The notes under the pieces: model-generated
Databases searched by the model: none
Seen by the model: the letters and a program-made list of their open reading frames with translations, nothing else
Told to the model about the DNA's origin: nothing
Assembly: GCA_910574455.1 (NCBI GenBank)
Contig: CAJSYZ010000001.1
Coordinates: forward strand, 4,447,424-4,511,423
Source of the DNA: Trichaptum fuscoviolaceum
Taxonomy: Eukaryota > Basidiomycota > Agaricomycetes > Hymenochaetales > Trichaptaceae
DNA: 64,000 nt
Reading direction: 5' to 3'
Position numbers and translations under genes: made by a program
Part shown: positions 32,786 through 45,408 of the stretch, piece after piece
Layout: each line of letters opens with the position of its first letter
Position numbering within the stretch: the stretch's first letter is position 1

Positions 32786-35230
32786 TCACACAGCTCGAGG
32801 CTCCCGCTCGTCGACCGTCCCCCACTTGCGGCTGACAATGGCCTGAACCTTCGAGACATCCGCAGGTGTTCCGTTCTTCTGCTCGAAGTCTCTCCATGCC
32901 TCTAGCAGAACAACGCGCTACACACAAATCAGCCACCTTCAAGAATGTCAAATAAGCGGGCACATACCTCTTCTTTAAGGCCCCTGTTCTTCAGATCCTT
33001 GTATGACCCCTCGAACACCTGGCGAGCCAGGTTCAAATCGCCCTCCACCATCTTCTCCTCTTCCTCCTCATCCTCGTCCTCGTCTTCCCTCGACGCCTGA
33101 TTGTCAGGAATCGGGCTCGCTTCAAATTCTGCGTACGCGCGCCAGACCTTGACGTGGCCACTCAAGCGCACAAGGCGCTCATACAGATCCCTCGTACGCT
33201 GTCGCTCGCCCTGCTCAAACTCGAAGTCAATGTACGCCTTCCAGAGGTTTTCAGGGTACGACAGCGGCTGCTGCGATGTGCCGAGTTCGAATATGGCTCG
33301 CGCTCGTGAATAGTCCGCGAGCGCCGCCTCAAACTGGGCGAATTGGATCCAGGCTGAGGAGTTCGTTGGATCGTATTCGATGTACTTTTCATAGAGCGTT
33401 CGCACGCGGTCAAACTCTCGGAGCTGAAAGGCAATGTCAGTAACCGTGCAAATAATAAGAGCAAATGTATTACGTCGAGCTCAAGTTGGATATAGCCTTT
33501 GAAAAGCTTTTCCTTAGGACACATGCCGATTGCAGCACCGAGCAATTTGCGCGCTGCAGGTAGATCAAGTCGCCGGACCTCGAAATTCGCAAACATGAGC
33601 CACAGCTTCGCAAACGTGAATTGCTTGTGGGGGACCACTTGTAACGCTGTTCGGTATACTCGCCGTGTCCAATCATAATCCTACGTGGGCGGTTGTTAGC
33701 ACTTGAAAAAGAGACATGAAAGAAACACCGGACTTTGGTATCCACTTCTTCAAACAATGCGTAGTCTAGCCACAGAAAGATGTATTGCCTCCAGTGACGC
33801 TTCAAGTCACCGGGGCGTATTTGCGCAACAGCTCGCTCGTAGACTTCACGAACCCGGTATATCGCGCTTTCAATCTTGTCCTCAGACGCGTCTTCCTCCC
33901 GAAGTGACCTCAGTGAGTCTTCTTCCAAGCGAGCATAGTCAAACCATACGTCGTAATTTCGACGGTCGTGCGCAAGTTCTTCCTCATATTGGATCCTCCT
34001 TTTCCCCAGAACAGTGGTTTCGAGGGTGTTCCGAATTCCATGTTGCTTTTCAAACTTTGTGTAGGCAGCATAGAGTGCCTGGGACTTGGAGCGAGGTAGT
34101 CTGTCCAGCGCGAACTAAGGGGTGTTTAAGACCTAGAAGCGCATAAGTTTGGGGAGTACATACCTTGTAGATCACCCTAGCTCGGTCGTACTCCTTCAAT
34201 CGTGTTTCCATCTTCGCGAAAGCGCTAAACACCGCCTGTGCCTTCTCGATTTGTTCCGCACCATCACCAAAGAACTCCAGTGCCATCTGGAACACCTCAC
34301 GAGCCTTGTCCGGCCTGATTCGCTCCTCCTCAAAGTTCGCCCACTTAACGCAGACGCGGGGTTCAGGTCGGACAGCAACGCACCGCTCGTAGATCGCACT
34401 CGCGCGATCCAGTTCTTAGTACCGCTCTTCCAGCTTGATGTACGCCTGCCACGCCTTGTCCTCTGGCTCCCACTGCACCCATCGCTCAAACACTTGACGC
34501 GCGCCAGCGACGTTTCCGAGCGGTTCCTTCAGATGCACGTATTTGTACCAGAGTTGGTCGATGCGCCGCAACAAAGTCACTGCCCGGCCAATCAGATTGC
34601 GTGCGTGCTGGATGTTTCGCCCCTTCAGTTCCATCTCCGTGTAGGAGAGCCAGAGTTGGACACTTCGTGGGTCTACATCGAGAGTGCGCTCATATACCGA
34701 GCGCGAACGTTCGTATTCGCCTGGACTCGCCTACGTTGAGTTTCAGTCATAACTCCAGTCATTTTGATAGTGTACGTACCTCCCAACTAATGTAGGATTT
34801 CCATTCTTTCCTGTTTCAAGTCAGCACCTGAAAGATAAACCCAAGCATGAAAACATACAAGTTTCCCCTCGTCCGCCGAATCCTCTCCTCGAACTCCTTA
34901 CGCTTCCGGCCTCGGTATTCATAGTGTCCCTCAAAGTCTTCAATGCGTTGTTTTGGCGCGTGAAAAGCTGTTTCCTGGCGCTCTTGTGGTTCCCGAAGCA
35001 GTTGTTCTGCTGTAATGTACTTGAGCTTAAGCATCATCCTTGAATAAGAGTGATTGGGTACATACTTGTATCGCCGCGGGTGCACGCGATGTTTTACACC
35101 TTCCGCCTGTTGAGTTATGTTGTGAAGGATGCGCCAGCCACAAGCCGACCCGCCATCGCTGTCCGTCAAAGGAATGAGAGCAGGTTGACAGTGGTTCATT
35201 GTGGCATGTGAAGCCTAAGACAAGTGACAA
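32786..35230 (-). CDS. CLF1: Pre-mRNA-splicing factor CLF1 (crooked neck), one in-frame stop
   Basis: Clf1/Crn is a HAT-repeat scaffold of the NineTeen complex and catalytic spliceosome. The exons read through the whole family: [54 protein letters not shown], then successive HAT repeats to [16 protein letters not shown]. An acidic insert [10 protein letters not shown] is near the C-terminus. All introns have GT-AG ends. After L-E-E-R-Y the codon at 34416-34418 is TAA where the captured copy (40798-40800) has CAA (Gln). Everything downstream stays in frame. It is therefore a very recent pseudogene, a read-through gene or a sequence error. The start at 35230 is uncertain because upstream residues are not conserved. 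Confidence 0.85.
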
Positions 35231-35563
35231 GACGACGATTACTTTTGCTCGGATGCATGAAAAAAAGAAACTGAAGAGGTATATGTCGTAATAAACTAAA
35301 ACAATGTAGCAAATAATGAAGGGGATAGGGGCTAATGAAGTTAAGACTGAAAAGAAAAGTAAATAAACAGTGTAAAAGCCATATGAAAGGCTATAAAAAG
35401 GGAAGCAAAAGAGGTATGCATGAGAAATGTAAGACGATGAGGCAGAAACGGTTTCGGAAGTGATTTTCTCCGAAGATCGGAGGCATGGGATTGGATGATT
35501 CGTGATTTGTAATGCTTACTTGCTGACAATTCGATAATTTTTTCGCGGCCACACATCCCTCTA
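35231..35563. other. Upstream flank of CLF1
   Basis: AT-rich DNA; no gene was seen. Confidence 0.4.
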
Positions 35564-36188
35564 AGGTAGACGACAGTCATTTTCATCTACCTATCACGTG
35601 TTCTGTGACGCGTGACAGTAACGGGGCCAAATCTTCGAAAATATGTGATCCCAAAAATAAAATAAAATCAGAAAAATTCTCTAATGGTTCTAAGGTGGTT
35701 ATAATAGCGTTATTCACTGTTTCCGCTATAATCTATATTTTTTGGGCTTGCTTAGATGATGCCGGATAAAATGCTACTCACTGCTGTTAACCCGGGTTCA
35801 ATCCGGCCGGAGTCACGGCGGAATATCACCGGCCGGTGACTTATTTTCGGGTGTTGCCGTGAATAAGCGGTTATGTCATGTACCAGATTTGGAAGTGTCA
35901 CGTCACGGTCACGGGGCCAAAATCTGTCCTCAAATTTCAAAATTCCGGGAAACACATGGAAAACATGTTCTGATTCATTTAGAAAAAAAAAACTTTTCTC
36001 TCAAAATAACTTTCATATGAGTACCTTTTTCCCAAAAATTTTTGCATTGTTTTGTAGCTAAGGTTCAAACCTACCCTTTGATGGTGCCAAACCTCTTCTT
36101 TCTTCCTGTCAGAGTGAGGAGTAGGGGGCCGAATTTTTCGTGACAAAGTAAAGGTCACGTGGTAGCTGAAAAAGCGTGTCGTCTACCT
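35564..36188. mobile_element. Second TA-flanked MITE-like element
   Basis: The ends AGGTAGACGACA (35564-35575) and TGTCGTCTACCT (36177-36188) are perfect inverted complements. Weaker inverted similarity continues inward for about 50 bp, with TTTTCA, CTACC and CACGTG in the same order. TA borders both ends (35562-35563, 36189-36190). The 625-bp body contains two copies of ACGGGGCCAAA and a CACCGGCCGGTG palindrome. No transposase frame is present. Confidence 0.75.
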
Positions 36189-36190
36189 TA

Positions 36191-38427
36191 CTAGTACTAC
36201 GCTACGCTTCGTGGCGGGGATTTCCAACCCCTTTTAGAATCTAATTCGGACATACTTCAGTATGTAAATCCAGCCCAAAAAGAACTTAATTCCAACATCT
36301 TTCGTGTAAAGCTACCAGTACTAGTAGCGCCGTCAGAGCCAACATTAATTGTGACGCTGAACCCACTACAGAGGTGAGTAATACTATAATACAATGTCAT
36401 TTGATTCCTTTACTTAGCATAAGAGACAGAGAAAAATAGGGAAAAAAACAACTCTGTTGAAGCCTGGAGAAATGTGCGGACTCTGCGGAGTACAATGTTT
36501 ATCATAGTAGGCCGAAGCAGTGATAACCTTGCAATGAGGAAATGCCTAGCCTAGGCAGAACCCCCAACAGGACCGTGCACAGTCCTGCTGTTGACAAGGC
36601 ACCACAATGTTAGTTGAATGACGATCGACCGGGAGTGGCTGAGAGCGTTGATTAACTGGGTCGCCGCATAGATTCAGTTGCCTGTGCCAGACTCGAGACT
36701 CTTCAGACCTCAGGACGGGGTGACTCTACTATTGGTCACTTCTTTCATGTTTTGCTTTCTTGGTGATATGTGGCTGTTGATCGCTTTTGATCACTGTTAC
36801 AAGAAGTTAACATGTTCACGTGAAATACAAGAAAGGTGCGCGTATGAACTCGAAAAGGGGCAGTAAGTAGCAGATGTCGTGCATCATGGGACTTGACACG
36901 ATGCTCGCCAGGATCCTTGTGGAAGGTAACTGGCAAACAAGGGGGTGCTGGGCACTGGCCCGACAGGTCGCATGTACCGTAGGTCACTGACAGGCGAATG
37001 TCAGAAAGCCGAGGAACTGTCGTGGCTGATGCGGAAGCGGATGATTAACGAGTTTGCTCAGTGGGCGCAACCTCGGGTGCGTCGATGCTTGCACCAGGAT
37101 GGATTTTGACGATGAAGACTAGATCACAAACTTCCTACACTAAGGGTGAGAAATGTAGCAAGCAAATACAGGAAGAAATGCCTACGTTTTCAGAAGTAGT
37201 CTGCCACTTAAAAGATTGGACTCAGGATTGGACCCAGGATGATGGATATCTGGGTAGCAACTTCCTACACTGCGTCTGCGGGTTAGACTGCATAACAAAA
37301 ATAGAAGAAGTACAAGAAACTCACGTTTTTGGAAGGGGACCTGCCGTCCAAACTAATGGACCCGAGGCGTACACTAGCTCTGAAGTTCACTATGTGATCA
37401 AGCATCGAAGAGAAGTGCTGCCTACAATCAATGAAAAGCCTCTGCTATACTGGCAATGTCGAGAACACAACGCTAACTCTAATTGCCCCACGAGTGAGCG
37501 CCCTCAAGAACCGTGACGGAGGACATGCTGGCGTGGCGGAGGCAAATGCGTAGATCGATGATGGACAAATCGATGGAAGGTTGTCCGAGGTGCATTGGAA
37601 GCAGCACCCTGTGCGCAGGATAGTTGAAAGGGGCGAATCAGTCGACGAGTAGCACAAGAACTTGGCGGAATTTTTGAAGTTGAGGTGCTTGAATAGCGAT
37701 AACTGGGCTAGTCCTGCCACTGATTGGGTAGCACGGACAGCGAATACAAGAGTACTTTCTATTGAGGCTCAAAGGTCGAATGACAGGTAGTGTCGAGCAA
37801 GTCAAATGGTGCAGATATTGACGAAGCAGAGAGCCTGAATCACTGCAAAGCAATGGGCGAAGTATATGCGGAAGTTACAGTGGTTGGGGAGCTGTTATAG
37901 CCGACGAGCATAAAGTTCCTTGGAAGTAATGAGACGTGAGCAAAGAGAGACAAGAGAGAAGAATGGCACATCCCAAGCCTTGGCAAGTACTAGCACTTGA
38001 CTCGGTAGCTGGTAATATCACTGACATGTGGGGTTGTCCTTCGGGTAGCTTCTCAACGGACGAATAAAGATCTCCAATGGCTTCGGTTTCCGCGAAGACA
38101 CTTACTATCCCGTCGGTCTGGGATTCATCTTCGGTTTGGTCGTAGTTAGGTGGGTTGTAGGAAATTTCCGGTTCTCCAGTTGACATAGCGCACCCGACAG
38201 CTATCTGCTTCTCGAGAATGAAGTATGCGAGGTATACCTCATCGACCTTGCTTGCTGAGCGAAAGAATGTCCTGTCGGCGTCGGCGTGTTTGCAGGCAGC
38301 CCAAGTGGCGCTGCTCGAGCGCACACCGTGTTTGAGGTAAGCAAGACTATCGAAGTTTGAACCTCTTTGAAACAAGCGGAGGGAAATCGTGATCATCGCT
38401 GCTGCTGTCGTGAGTATCGAGGTTTGA
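36191..38427. other. Gene-poor stretch, no supported gene
   Basis: There are two anonymous open frames, plus strand 37061-37516 (151 codons) and minus strand 37875-38462 (195 codons). Neither has recognisable domains, and the second starts inside the minisatellite. A short hairpin-capable sequence lies at 36568-36597 (CAACAGGAC against GTCCTGCTGTTG). I regard the stretch as non-genic or unknown. Confidence 0.4.
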
Positions 38428-38935
38428 GGTTCGGGTATTCGGAGGGTTGGATTTTGATACACCGAGGGGTCAGAAATAGATTCTCACGAGGGTCACATAT
38501 ATATACTTTACAAAGGGCAGATAATGGTTCTACGAGGGGTCAGAAATCAATACTCCGGGGGGTTGGATTTATATACACCTTTTGTTGAATTTACATACTT
38601 TTGAGAGGTCGAATTTGCATACTTTGAGAGGTTGAATTTAAATACTTTGAAGGGTTGGAATTGGATGCTATTAAGGGTCAGAAATGCATACATTGGAGGG
38701 TTGGATTCTTGTAAATGCCGGGGTTGGATTTAGATAACTCAAATTGTCAGATATTGATTCTCAAATTGTCAGATATTATTTCGCAAGTTGTCCGATATTA
38801 CTTTTAAAATGTTGGCAATAGCCGTTATAATTGTCAGATTTATGTATTATAAGGGGTTGGATTTATATAAGTCGATGTGTCAGATTATGATAAAACGCGG
38901 GTCAGATAGGTACATTGAGGTGCTGAAATCCTATC
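38428..38935. repeat. Degenerate 22-24 bp minisatellite, about 21 units
   Basis: Successive units follow a pattern like GAGGGTTGGATTTATATACTT with two alternating cores, GGTCAGAAAT and GGTTGGATTT, and a later variant TTGTCAGATATTA. Unit length varies from 20 to 25 bp, and no two adjacent units are identical, so the array is old. Confidence 0.75.
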
Positions 38936-38963
38936 TTGCTCTGACGTTACTCGGCCACTTATG

Positions 38964-39022
38964 ATTGAGTCGTACCAGTCGTTACTACAACACAACATAA
39001 GTAACGACTGGTTTACGAGTCT
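38964..39022. mobile_element. Hairpin mini-element, copy 1
   Basis: The left arm GAGTCGTACCAGTCGTTAC (38967-38985) pairs with the right arm GTAACGACTGGTTTACGAGTC (39001-39021) across a 15-nt loop. It is nearly identical in arm sequence to the hairpin at 39400-39470. Confidence 0.65.
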
Positions 39023-39399
39023 AAAAAACGGCGAGCATTGTCGAATTCACTTCCAGAAGCTTACTCACTACTATCAAGGACCTGAACTACTGCAAAGTAC
39101 CAACTATCAACTAAAGTGCTCAATTTGACAGACGACTAGTATCCGTCATTTTAAAAGGCAAAGTGTATACCATCCCTTACGATATTGCCAGCGACTCGGA
39201 CTGTCAGAAATTCAGAATGTTGGTCTGTGAGTGCGATGTTTCACTTATTATGCATCACTACCTTAAAGCAACATCTCAAGAGATACTATGGGTCACAGTA
39301 TTTATGAAATCCTACATGTCTGGATACTGCCACAGAATGATCTTCATCTCTGCAAATCGCGGGAACACGATAAACACATCAACGGTAGGTCAGGCCTAG

Positions 39400-39470
39400 T
39401 AGACTCGCAAGCCAGTCGTTAGTGTAGTGTTTGTATCAACTTGTGCAATAACGACTGGTTTACGAGTCTA
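39400..39470. mobile_element. Hairpin mini-element, copy 2, with target duplication
   Basis: The left arm (39400-39421, TAGACTCGCAAGCCAGTCGT...) is the near-complement of the right arm (39449-39470, TAACGACTGGTTTACGAGTC...), with two mismatches and a 27-nt loop. TAGGTCAGGCC occurs just left (39386-39396) and again at the right edge (39469-39479), which looks like an 11-bp target site duplication. Confidence 0.65.
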
Positions 39471-39874
39471 GGTCAGGCCATTGGCAATAGAGAGAGGACC
39501 TTAGACGCCGTTTCCTGAGCCGCATCAGGAAAACTACCTTCTACTTAAAGTGACTTAAGCGTGACTTAAATGTCCTGAGAGACTGGCGACTGAATAAGGC
39601 AAGCTTTACTTATTCATGCATGTCCTCCCATTATTCAGGACGCGTTGGCTGAAATAAGGCAAGCTCGCTGAAATCAGAGCTTCAGCCAGTCAGCCATTCA
39701 CGTCAGGTATTCAGAGCTTTCAGTAAATCTTCAATATAAGTAAATAATCCTATTACAAGTGTCAATTAAGTACAATAACAAGTAAACATATATGTAAAAA
39801 AAAGGGGCATTGGCACCGCGGCGCGAACGTGATAGCGTCAACGGCGCTCTCGCACGGCTCGAGTCTCCACCGTG

Positions 39875-40204
39875 GAAGTGAGTCCTGCCGTGGTAGTTGA
39901 GCAGTTGACGCCCCTGATGCGTTGACCTTCGCGAAGACTTTCGGACAAGTTTCTCGTCTTCTTCGTCCTCTGGGCTCTTCGCTGTCTTCTCCTCGTCTTC
40001 CACATCGTCCCGTGCTAGCTTGACCCGCAGTCTTGTGTTCTCACTATGAGCTACACATTCGTTTGGGTAGCAGCGCGTCCAAAATATCCATTTCACGCCT
40101 CAAGTCCTGTGTTCGATTCTCCTATGCCATCATCGGATTGTTCTCCTCTTCGAGCTGTGCTAGCTTGTCCTCTTCATAAACTAACTGCTCCTCGCGCCAG
40201 GGCT
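39875..40204 (-). pseudogene. Coiled-coil gene fragment
   Basis: On the minus strand the text [20 protein letters not shown], then E-N-R-T-Q-D-L-R-R-E-M-D-I-L, then E-N-T-R-L-R-V-K-L-A-R-D-D is split by stop codons and a frame change. It joins the CLF1 fragment abruptly near 40205. It looks like a piece of a coiled-coil or leucine-zipper protein; the source gene was not identified. Confidence 0.45.
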
Positions 40205-41535
40205 GAGATGTATCGTCTCCAGTGACGCTTCAAGTCACCGGGAAGTATTTGCGCAACAGCTTGCTCATAGACTTCACGAACCCGGTTTATCACACTTTCT
40301 ATCTCGTCCTTCAACCCATCTTCCTCCCGAAGCGACCTCAGTGAGTCTTCTCCCAAGCGAGCAGAGTCAACCCATATGTCGTAATTTCGACCGTCGTGCG
40401 CAAGTTCTTCCTCATATTGGATCCTCCTCTTCCCTAGAACAGTGGTCTCGAGGGTGTTCCAAGTTCCGTGCTGCTTTTCAAACTTGGTGTAGGCAGCATA
40501 GAGTGCCTGGGACTTGGAGCGAAGTAATCGGTCCAGCGCGAACTAGGGGGGTTTAAAACTTTGAAGCACATAAGCTTGGGGGAGTGCGTACCTTGTAGAT
40601 TACCCTAGTTCGGTCGTACTCCTTCAATCGTGTTTCCATGTTCGCAAAAGTGCTAAACACCGCCTGTGCCTTCTCAATTTGTTCCGCATCATCACCAAAG
40701 AACACCAGTGCCATCTGGAAGACCTCACGAGCCTTTTCACGCCTGACCCAGACGCGGGGTTCAGGTCGAACAGCAACCCACTCGCACAATCAAGTTCTTG
40801 GTATCGCTCTTCGATCTTGATGTACGCCTGCCATGCCTTGTCCTCTGGCTCCCACTGCATCCATCGCTCAAACACTTGACGCGCGCCAGCGACGTTTCCG
40901 AGCAGTTCATCCAAATACACGTATCTGTACCAGAGTTGGTCGATGCGTGGCAACAAAATCACTGCTCGGTCAAACAGATTGCGTGCATGCTGGATGTTTC
41001 GCCCCTTCAGTTCCATCTCCGTGAAGGAGAGCCAGAGTTGGACACTTCGGTGGGTCTACATCGAAAGCGCGCTCGTATACCGACCACGAGCGTTCGTATT
41101 CGCCTTGACTCGCCTACGTTGAGTTTCAAACACAACTCCAGTCATTTTGATAGCGTACGTACCTCCCAACTAGCATAGGCTTTCCATTCTTTCCTGTTTC
41201 AAGTCAGCACCTGAAAGATGAACCCAGGCATGAAAACATACAAGTTTCCCCTCGTCCGGCAAATCCTCTCCTCAAACGCCTTACGCTTCCGGCCTCGGTA
41301 TTCATGGAGTTCCTCAAAGTCTTCAATGCGTCGTTTTGGCTCATGTGAAACTGTTTCCTGGCGCCCCTAAGCAGTTGTTCTGCTGTAATCTACTTGAGAT
41401 TAAGCATCATACTTTAATAAGAGTGATTGGGTACATACCTGTATCGATGCGGGTGCACGCGATGTTTTACGCCTTCCGCCTGCTGAGCTGTGTTGTGAAA
41501 GATGCGCCGACCCTTCACGAGCCGACCCGCCAAGC
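40205..41535 (-). pseudogene. Truncated CLF1 copy
   Basis: This matches the N-terminal two thirds of the CLF1 gene at 33778-35155, introns included, at roughly 90 percent identity by eye. It begins abruptly after R-H-W-R-R-Y-I (near 40205) and ends near 41535 at the shared sequence GAGCCGACCCGCCA. A 13-bp deletion after the E-R-Y-Q-E-L-D motif shifts the frame, and a second deletion removes part of the next HAT repeat. Retention of introns means DNA-level capture, not retroposition. The Gln codon mutated in the long CLF1 copy is intact here. Confidence 0.85.
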
Positions 41536-41539
41536 GTTG

Positions 41540-42260
41540 AGAGGGGCGAAGCGCGCCTAACAGTCCCCGTCTCTACTCCCTTGAAGCCGTCTTCTTGTGG
41601 AACCTCAAGTGTGATTTCATCGTCGAACTGATCCTCAGCATCCGCAAACTCAGAACCACTTCCTGACAGTCCTTCTTTGCCACTCGAAAAGTAGGCATTG
41701 TCAACTTCATCCCAACCATCTTGCTTGTTCTCTTCCGTGCCCAACTCCTCTTCCGCAGATGCGCTGTTGTCGAGCAGTCCGCCGATTGTCTGAATAGACT
41801 CCTTTGTACAAGAAATTCATTCCTAAGCTTCTTGCTGTGGCTTGGGCTGAATATACGAGCCTAACGCGCTAACGTTTCCAGACGCAGAAGTGCTTATGCC
41901 CGGGATTGTTGCATCAGACACGCTTCCTGGCGTAGGTGTTGTTCCCATTAGGGAAGGAAAGGGCATATTAGAAAGCGAGAGGCGTGGAGATTCGCCGTGA
42001 TGAAGACGCCGGCGACGATTAGCTTTCTCGAAGCGGATGGTTCAGCTTGACCCAGACAAGCTCGCTTTCGCGCACAGACTGCTGGTACTTTCCAAGTGCT
42101 CTGCGCAAATCATCCTCCTACTCCGGCGCAACAAACTGGGTGGGTACATTCGGGAGCTTCGGTGTCCTGGGAGGTCGGCGGACGGTCAGGTGCGGAACCT
42201 GCTGTTTCTCGCGCTTTTGCGCGGCCGAGGCGAAGTTCGTGGGCACGCATGCTGACCCCG
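41540..42260 (-). pseudogene. Unidentified gene fragments
   Basis: Minus-strand coding-like stretches include an acidic Ser/Gly segment (D-G-W-D-E-V-D-N-A-Y-F and E-F-A-D-A-E-D-Q-F-D-D-E) and a separate stretch V-R-R-P-P-R-T-P-K-L-P, E-S-E-L-V-W-V-K-L-N-H-P and R-R-R-R-L-H-H-G-E-S-P. Stop codons interrupt them. They may belong to one or two captured genes. I do not recognise the sources. Confidence 0.4.
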
Positions 42261-42828
42261 AGGTGAAATCCTTATACGTATCGAATCCCCACGGCGCATA
42301 CTTTGGTCGCTTCCAAACGGCGTTGTATTCATTAAGGTCGAATGGTGTCGATTCGTTCAAGTGGCTGCGTTGTAAGTAGTCCGTCAGATGTGCTGTGCTG
42401 ATAGCTAGTCACTTGCATTACTCACCCAGAGAAACCAATACGATCACCCATGGTACCGATAGTGAAATCCATCATGATGTACATCCCGCGTGCATGCACT
42501 TCGTCGATGAAGGCGACCCAATCGTCAATCGTTCCACAATGGGGGTCGAGAGTCGTGAAGTCAAGAGAGTCTGCCTGCCATGGCATGTTCACGAGCGCAG
42601 TACCCGCAATGAAAATGCCCTTGATGCCCATGCCCTGGAGGTAATCGAGTTTGCTTGCCAAGCCACGGACATCGCTGCCGAAGCGCAACTGCGTCTCGCG
42701 CTAATCGTTTTCGAACATCGTCTGGAAGAAGTCATTGTTGCTTGCGTCGAGTCCTGCGTGTTCTGGTTAACATTCAGATTCCACTGTGCCAGATCAGAGC
42801 TGTAAGGAGTGACATTGGCGGGTGTCAA
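42260..42828 (-). pseudogene. Alpha-1,3-glucan synthase N-terminal fragment
   Basis: This is a piece of the amylase-like N-terminal domain of fungal cell-wall alpha-1,3-glucan synthase (Ags1/Mok1). It contains P-Y-S-S-D-L-A-Q-W-N-L-N-V-N-Q-N, then S-N-N-D-F-F-Q-T-M-F-E-N-D, then T-Q-L-R-F-G-S-D-V-R-G-L and L-D-Y-L-Q-G-M-G-I-K-G-I-F-I-A-G. H-A-R-G-M-Y-I-M-M-D-F-T-I-G-T-M-G-D follows, and after an intact intron (42361-42421) N-E-S-T-P-F-D-L-N-E-Y-N-A-V-W. It is broken by an internal deletion/frame change and a TAG at 42701-42703 where the family usually has Tyr. The rest of the roughly 2,000-residue protein is absent. Confidence 0.8.
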
Positions 42829-43185
42829 TAGGAGTGTAGTGAGTACGGTAAGTCAGCGATGATGATGAGGAGGAAAAGGCATGGGCAAGCCCGCAACACT
42901 TCAAGTTCAACATCAAATTCAAATTTCCTGTTTTGGATGCAACAAATTTTTGTTAGAAATTTCTAAGTCCTATTATACTTGAGCACTGAAATCCTGACTT
43001 GCATTCTGATGTACTGAGAGACGGCTTGCATCCTGAAACTCTCCTTATTTCAGTGAGTTAAGGCAATCAGTGTATTTTCAGACAAAGTAGCGACCCTTCA
43101 GACAGGTGCCAGCCAAATCAGGACGCGCCAGGACGCGCCAGGACGCGTCAGTGGCCATAAGCAGAAAGTAGTTTCCCTGATGCGG

Positions 43186-43690
43186 AAGCATACGTACGCG
43201 TTCACGAAGTGCCGAGGGCATACGTCCTACTTCGGCTGGATGTGCGCAGAATTCCGTCCGGTGTCTCTGCCAGAGACCTTGCTCTTACATCGATATCTCA
43301 AGAATTGCGAATAAAACTCGACAAGACTCCTGTCTGCGTATGGCTCTCCCACTGGCAGGCGACCGTGACAGGGCCATCCTTCCCCTCAATCAAAGTTATT
43401 ATGTTGCGGATGAGCTCTACCGGTATATCTCAATGCTGAACTTGCCGTATCGCGAACGCTCATTATTAATCCAAATCCTGACCAGCTATTAATATTCAAG
43501 TTACGCGTTCCCTCTTACGGTCTCCCGTGTGCAACGGAGTCGTGGGTACTGGTTAAAAGGACATCATATGTATCGATCTGCCGCTATGCACTTCTGCGAG
43601 GCTAGTTCTCAAGCTTCTCTTCACCACTTCCCACCAGATACTCGAAAGGCGCATAAATACCAAGTAAAAGAATAAAACTGCGTCTTTAAC
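43186..43690. promoter_or_regulatory. Upstream region of the aldo-keto reductase
   Basis: No gene was recognised. The stretch borders the right TIR of the chimeric element and presumably contains the promoter of the gene at 43691. Confidence 0.4.

Positions 43691-45408
<1,718 letters not shown>

Larger units (their letters stand above)
39520..43185. mobile_element. 3.7 kb TIR element carrying host gene fragments
   Basis: The left end begins CCGCATCAGGAAAACTACCT (39520-39547, 28 bp). The right end (43158-43185) is its inverted complement with three mismatches. Behind each end lie subterminal blocks rich in the words TCCTGA, CTGAAATAAGG and ACGCGT, including three tandem GGACGCGCCA-type units near 43122-43150. 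Inside are a broken coiled-coil gene, CLF1, unidentified acidic fragments and alpha-1,3-glucan synthase, all on the minus strand. There is no transposase. No clear target duplication is visible, so the superfamily is open (hAT- or Mutator-like Pack-type element). Confidence 0.6.

Noticed and set aside
34402..34438. Small intron removing the CLF1 stop codon
   Set aside because: The only GT...AG pair around it is 37 nt long and would shift the frame. The removed residues are conserved in the second copy.
37875..38462. 195-codon minus-strand frame
   Set aside because: It starts inside the minisatellite, and I see no family motif; kept only as anonymous sequence.
38428..38935. CRISPR array
   Set aside because: Units are contiguous and degenerate without spacers, and the genome is eukaryotic. 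It is a minisatellite.
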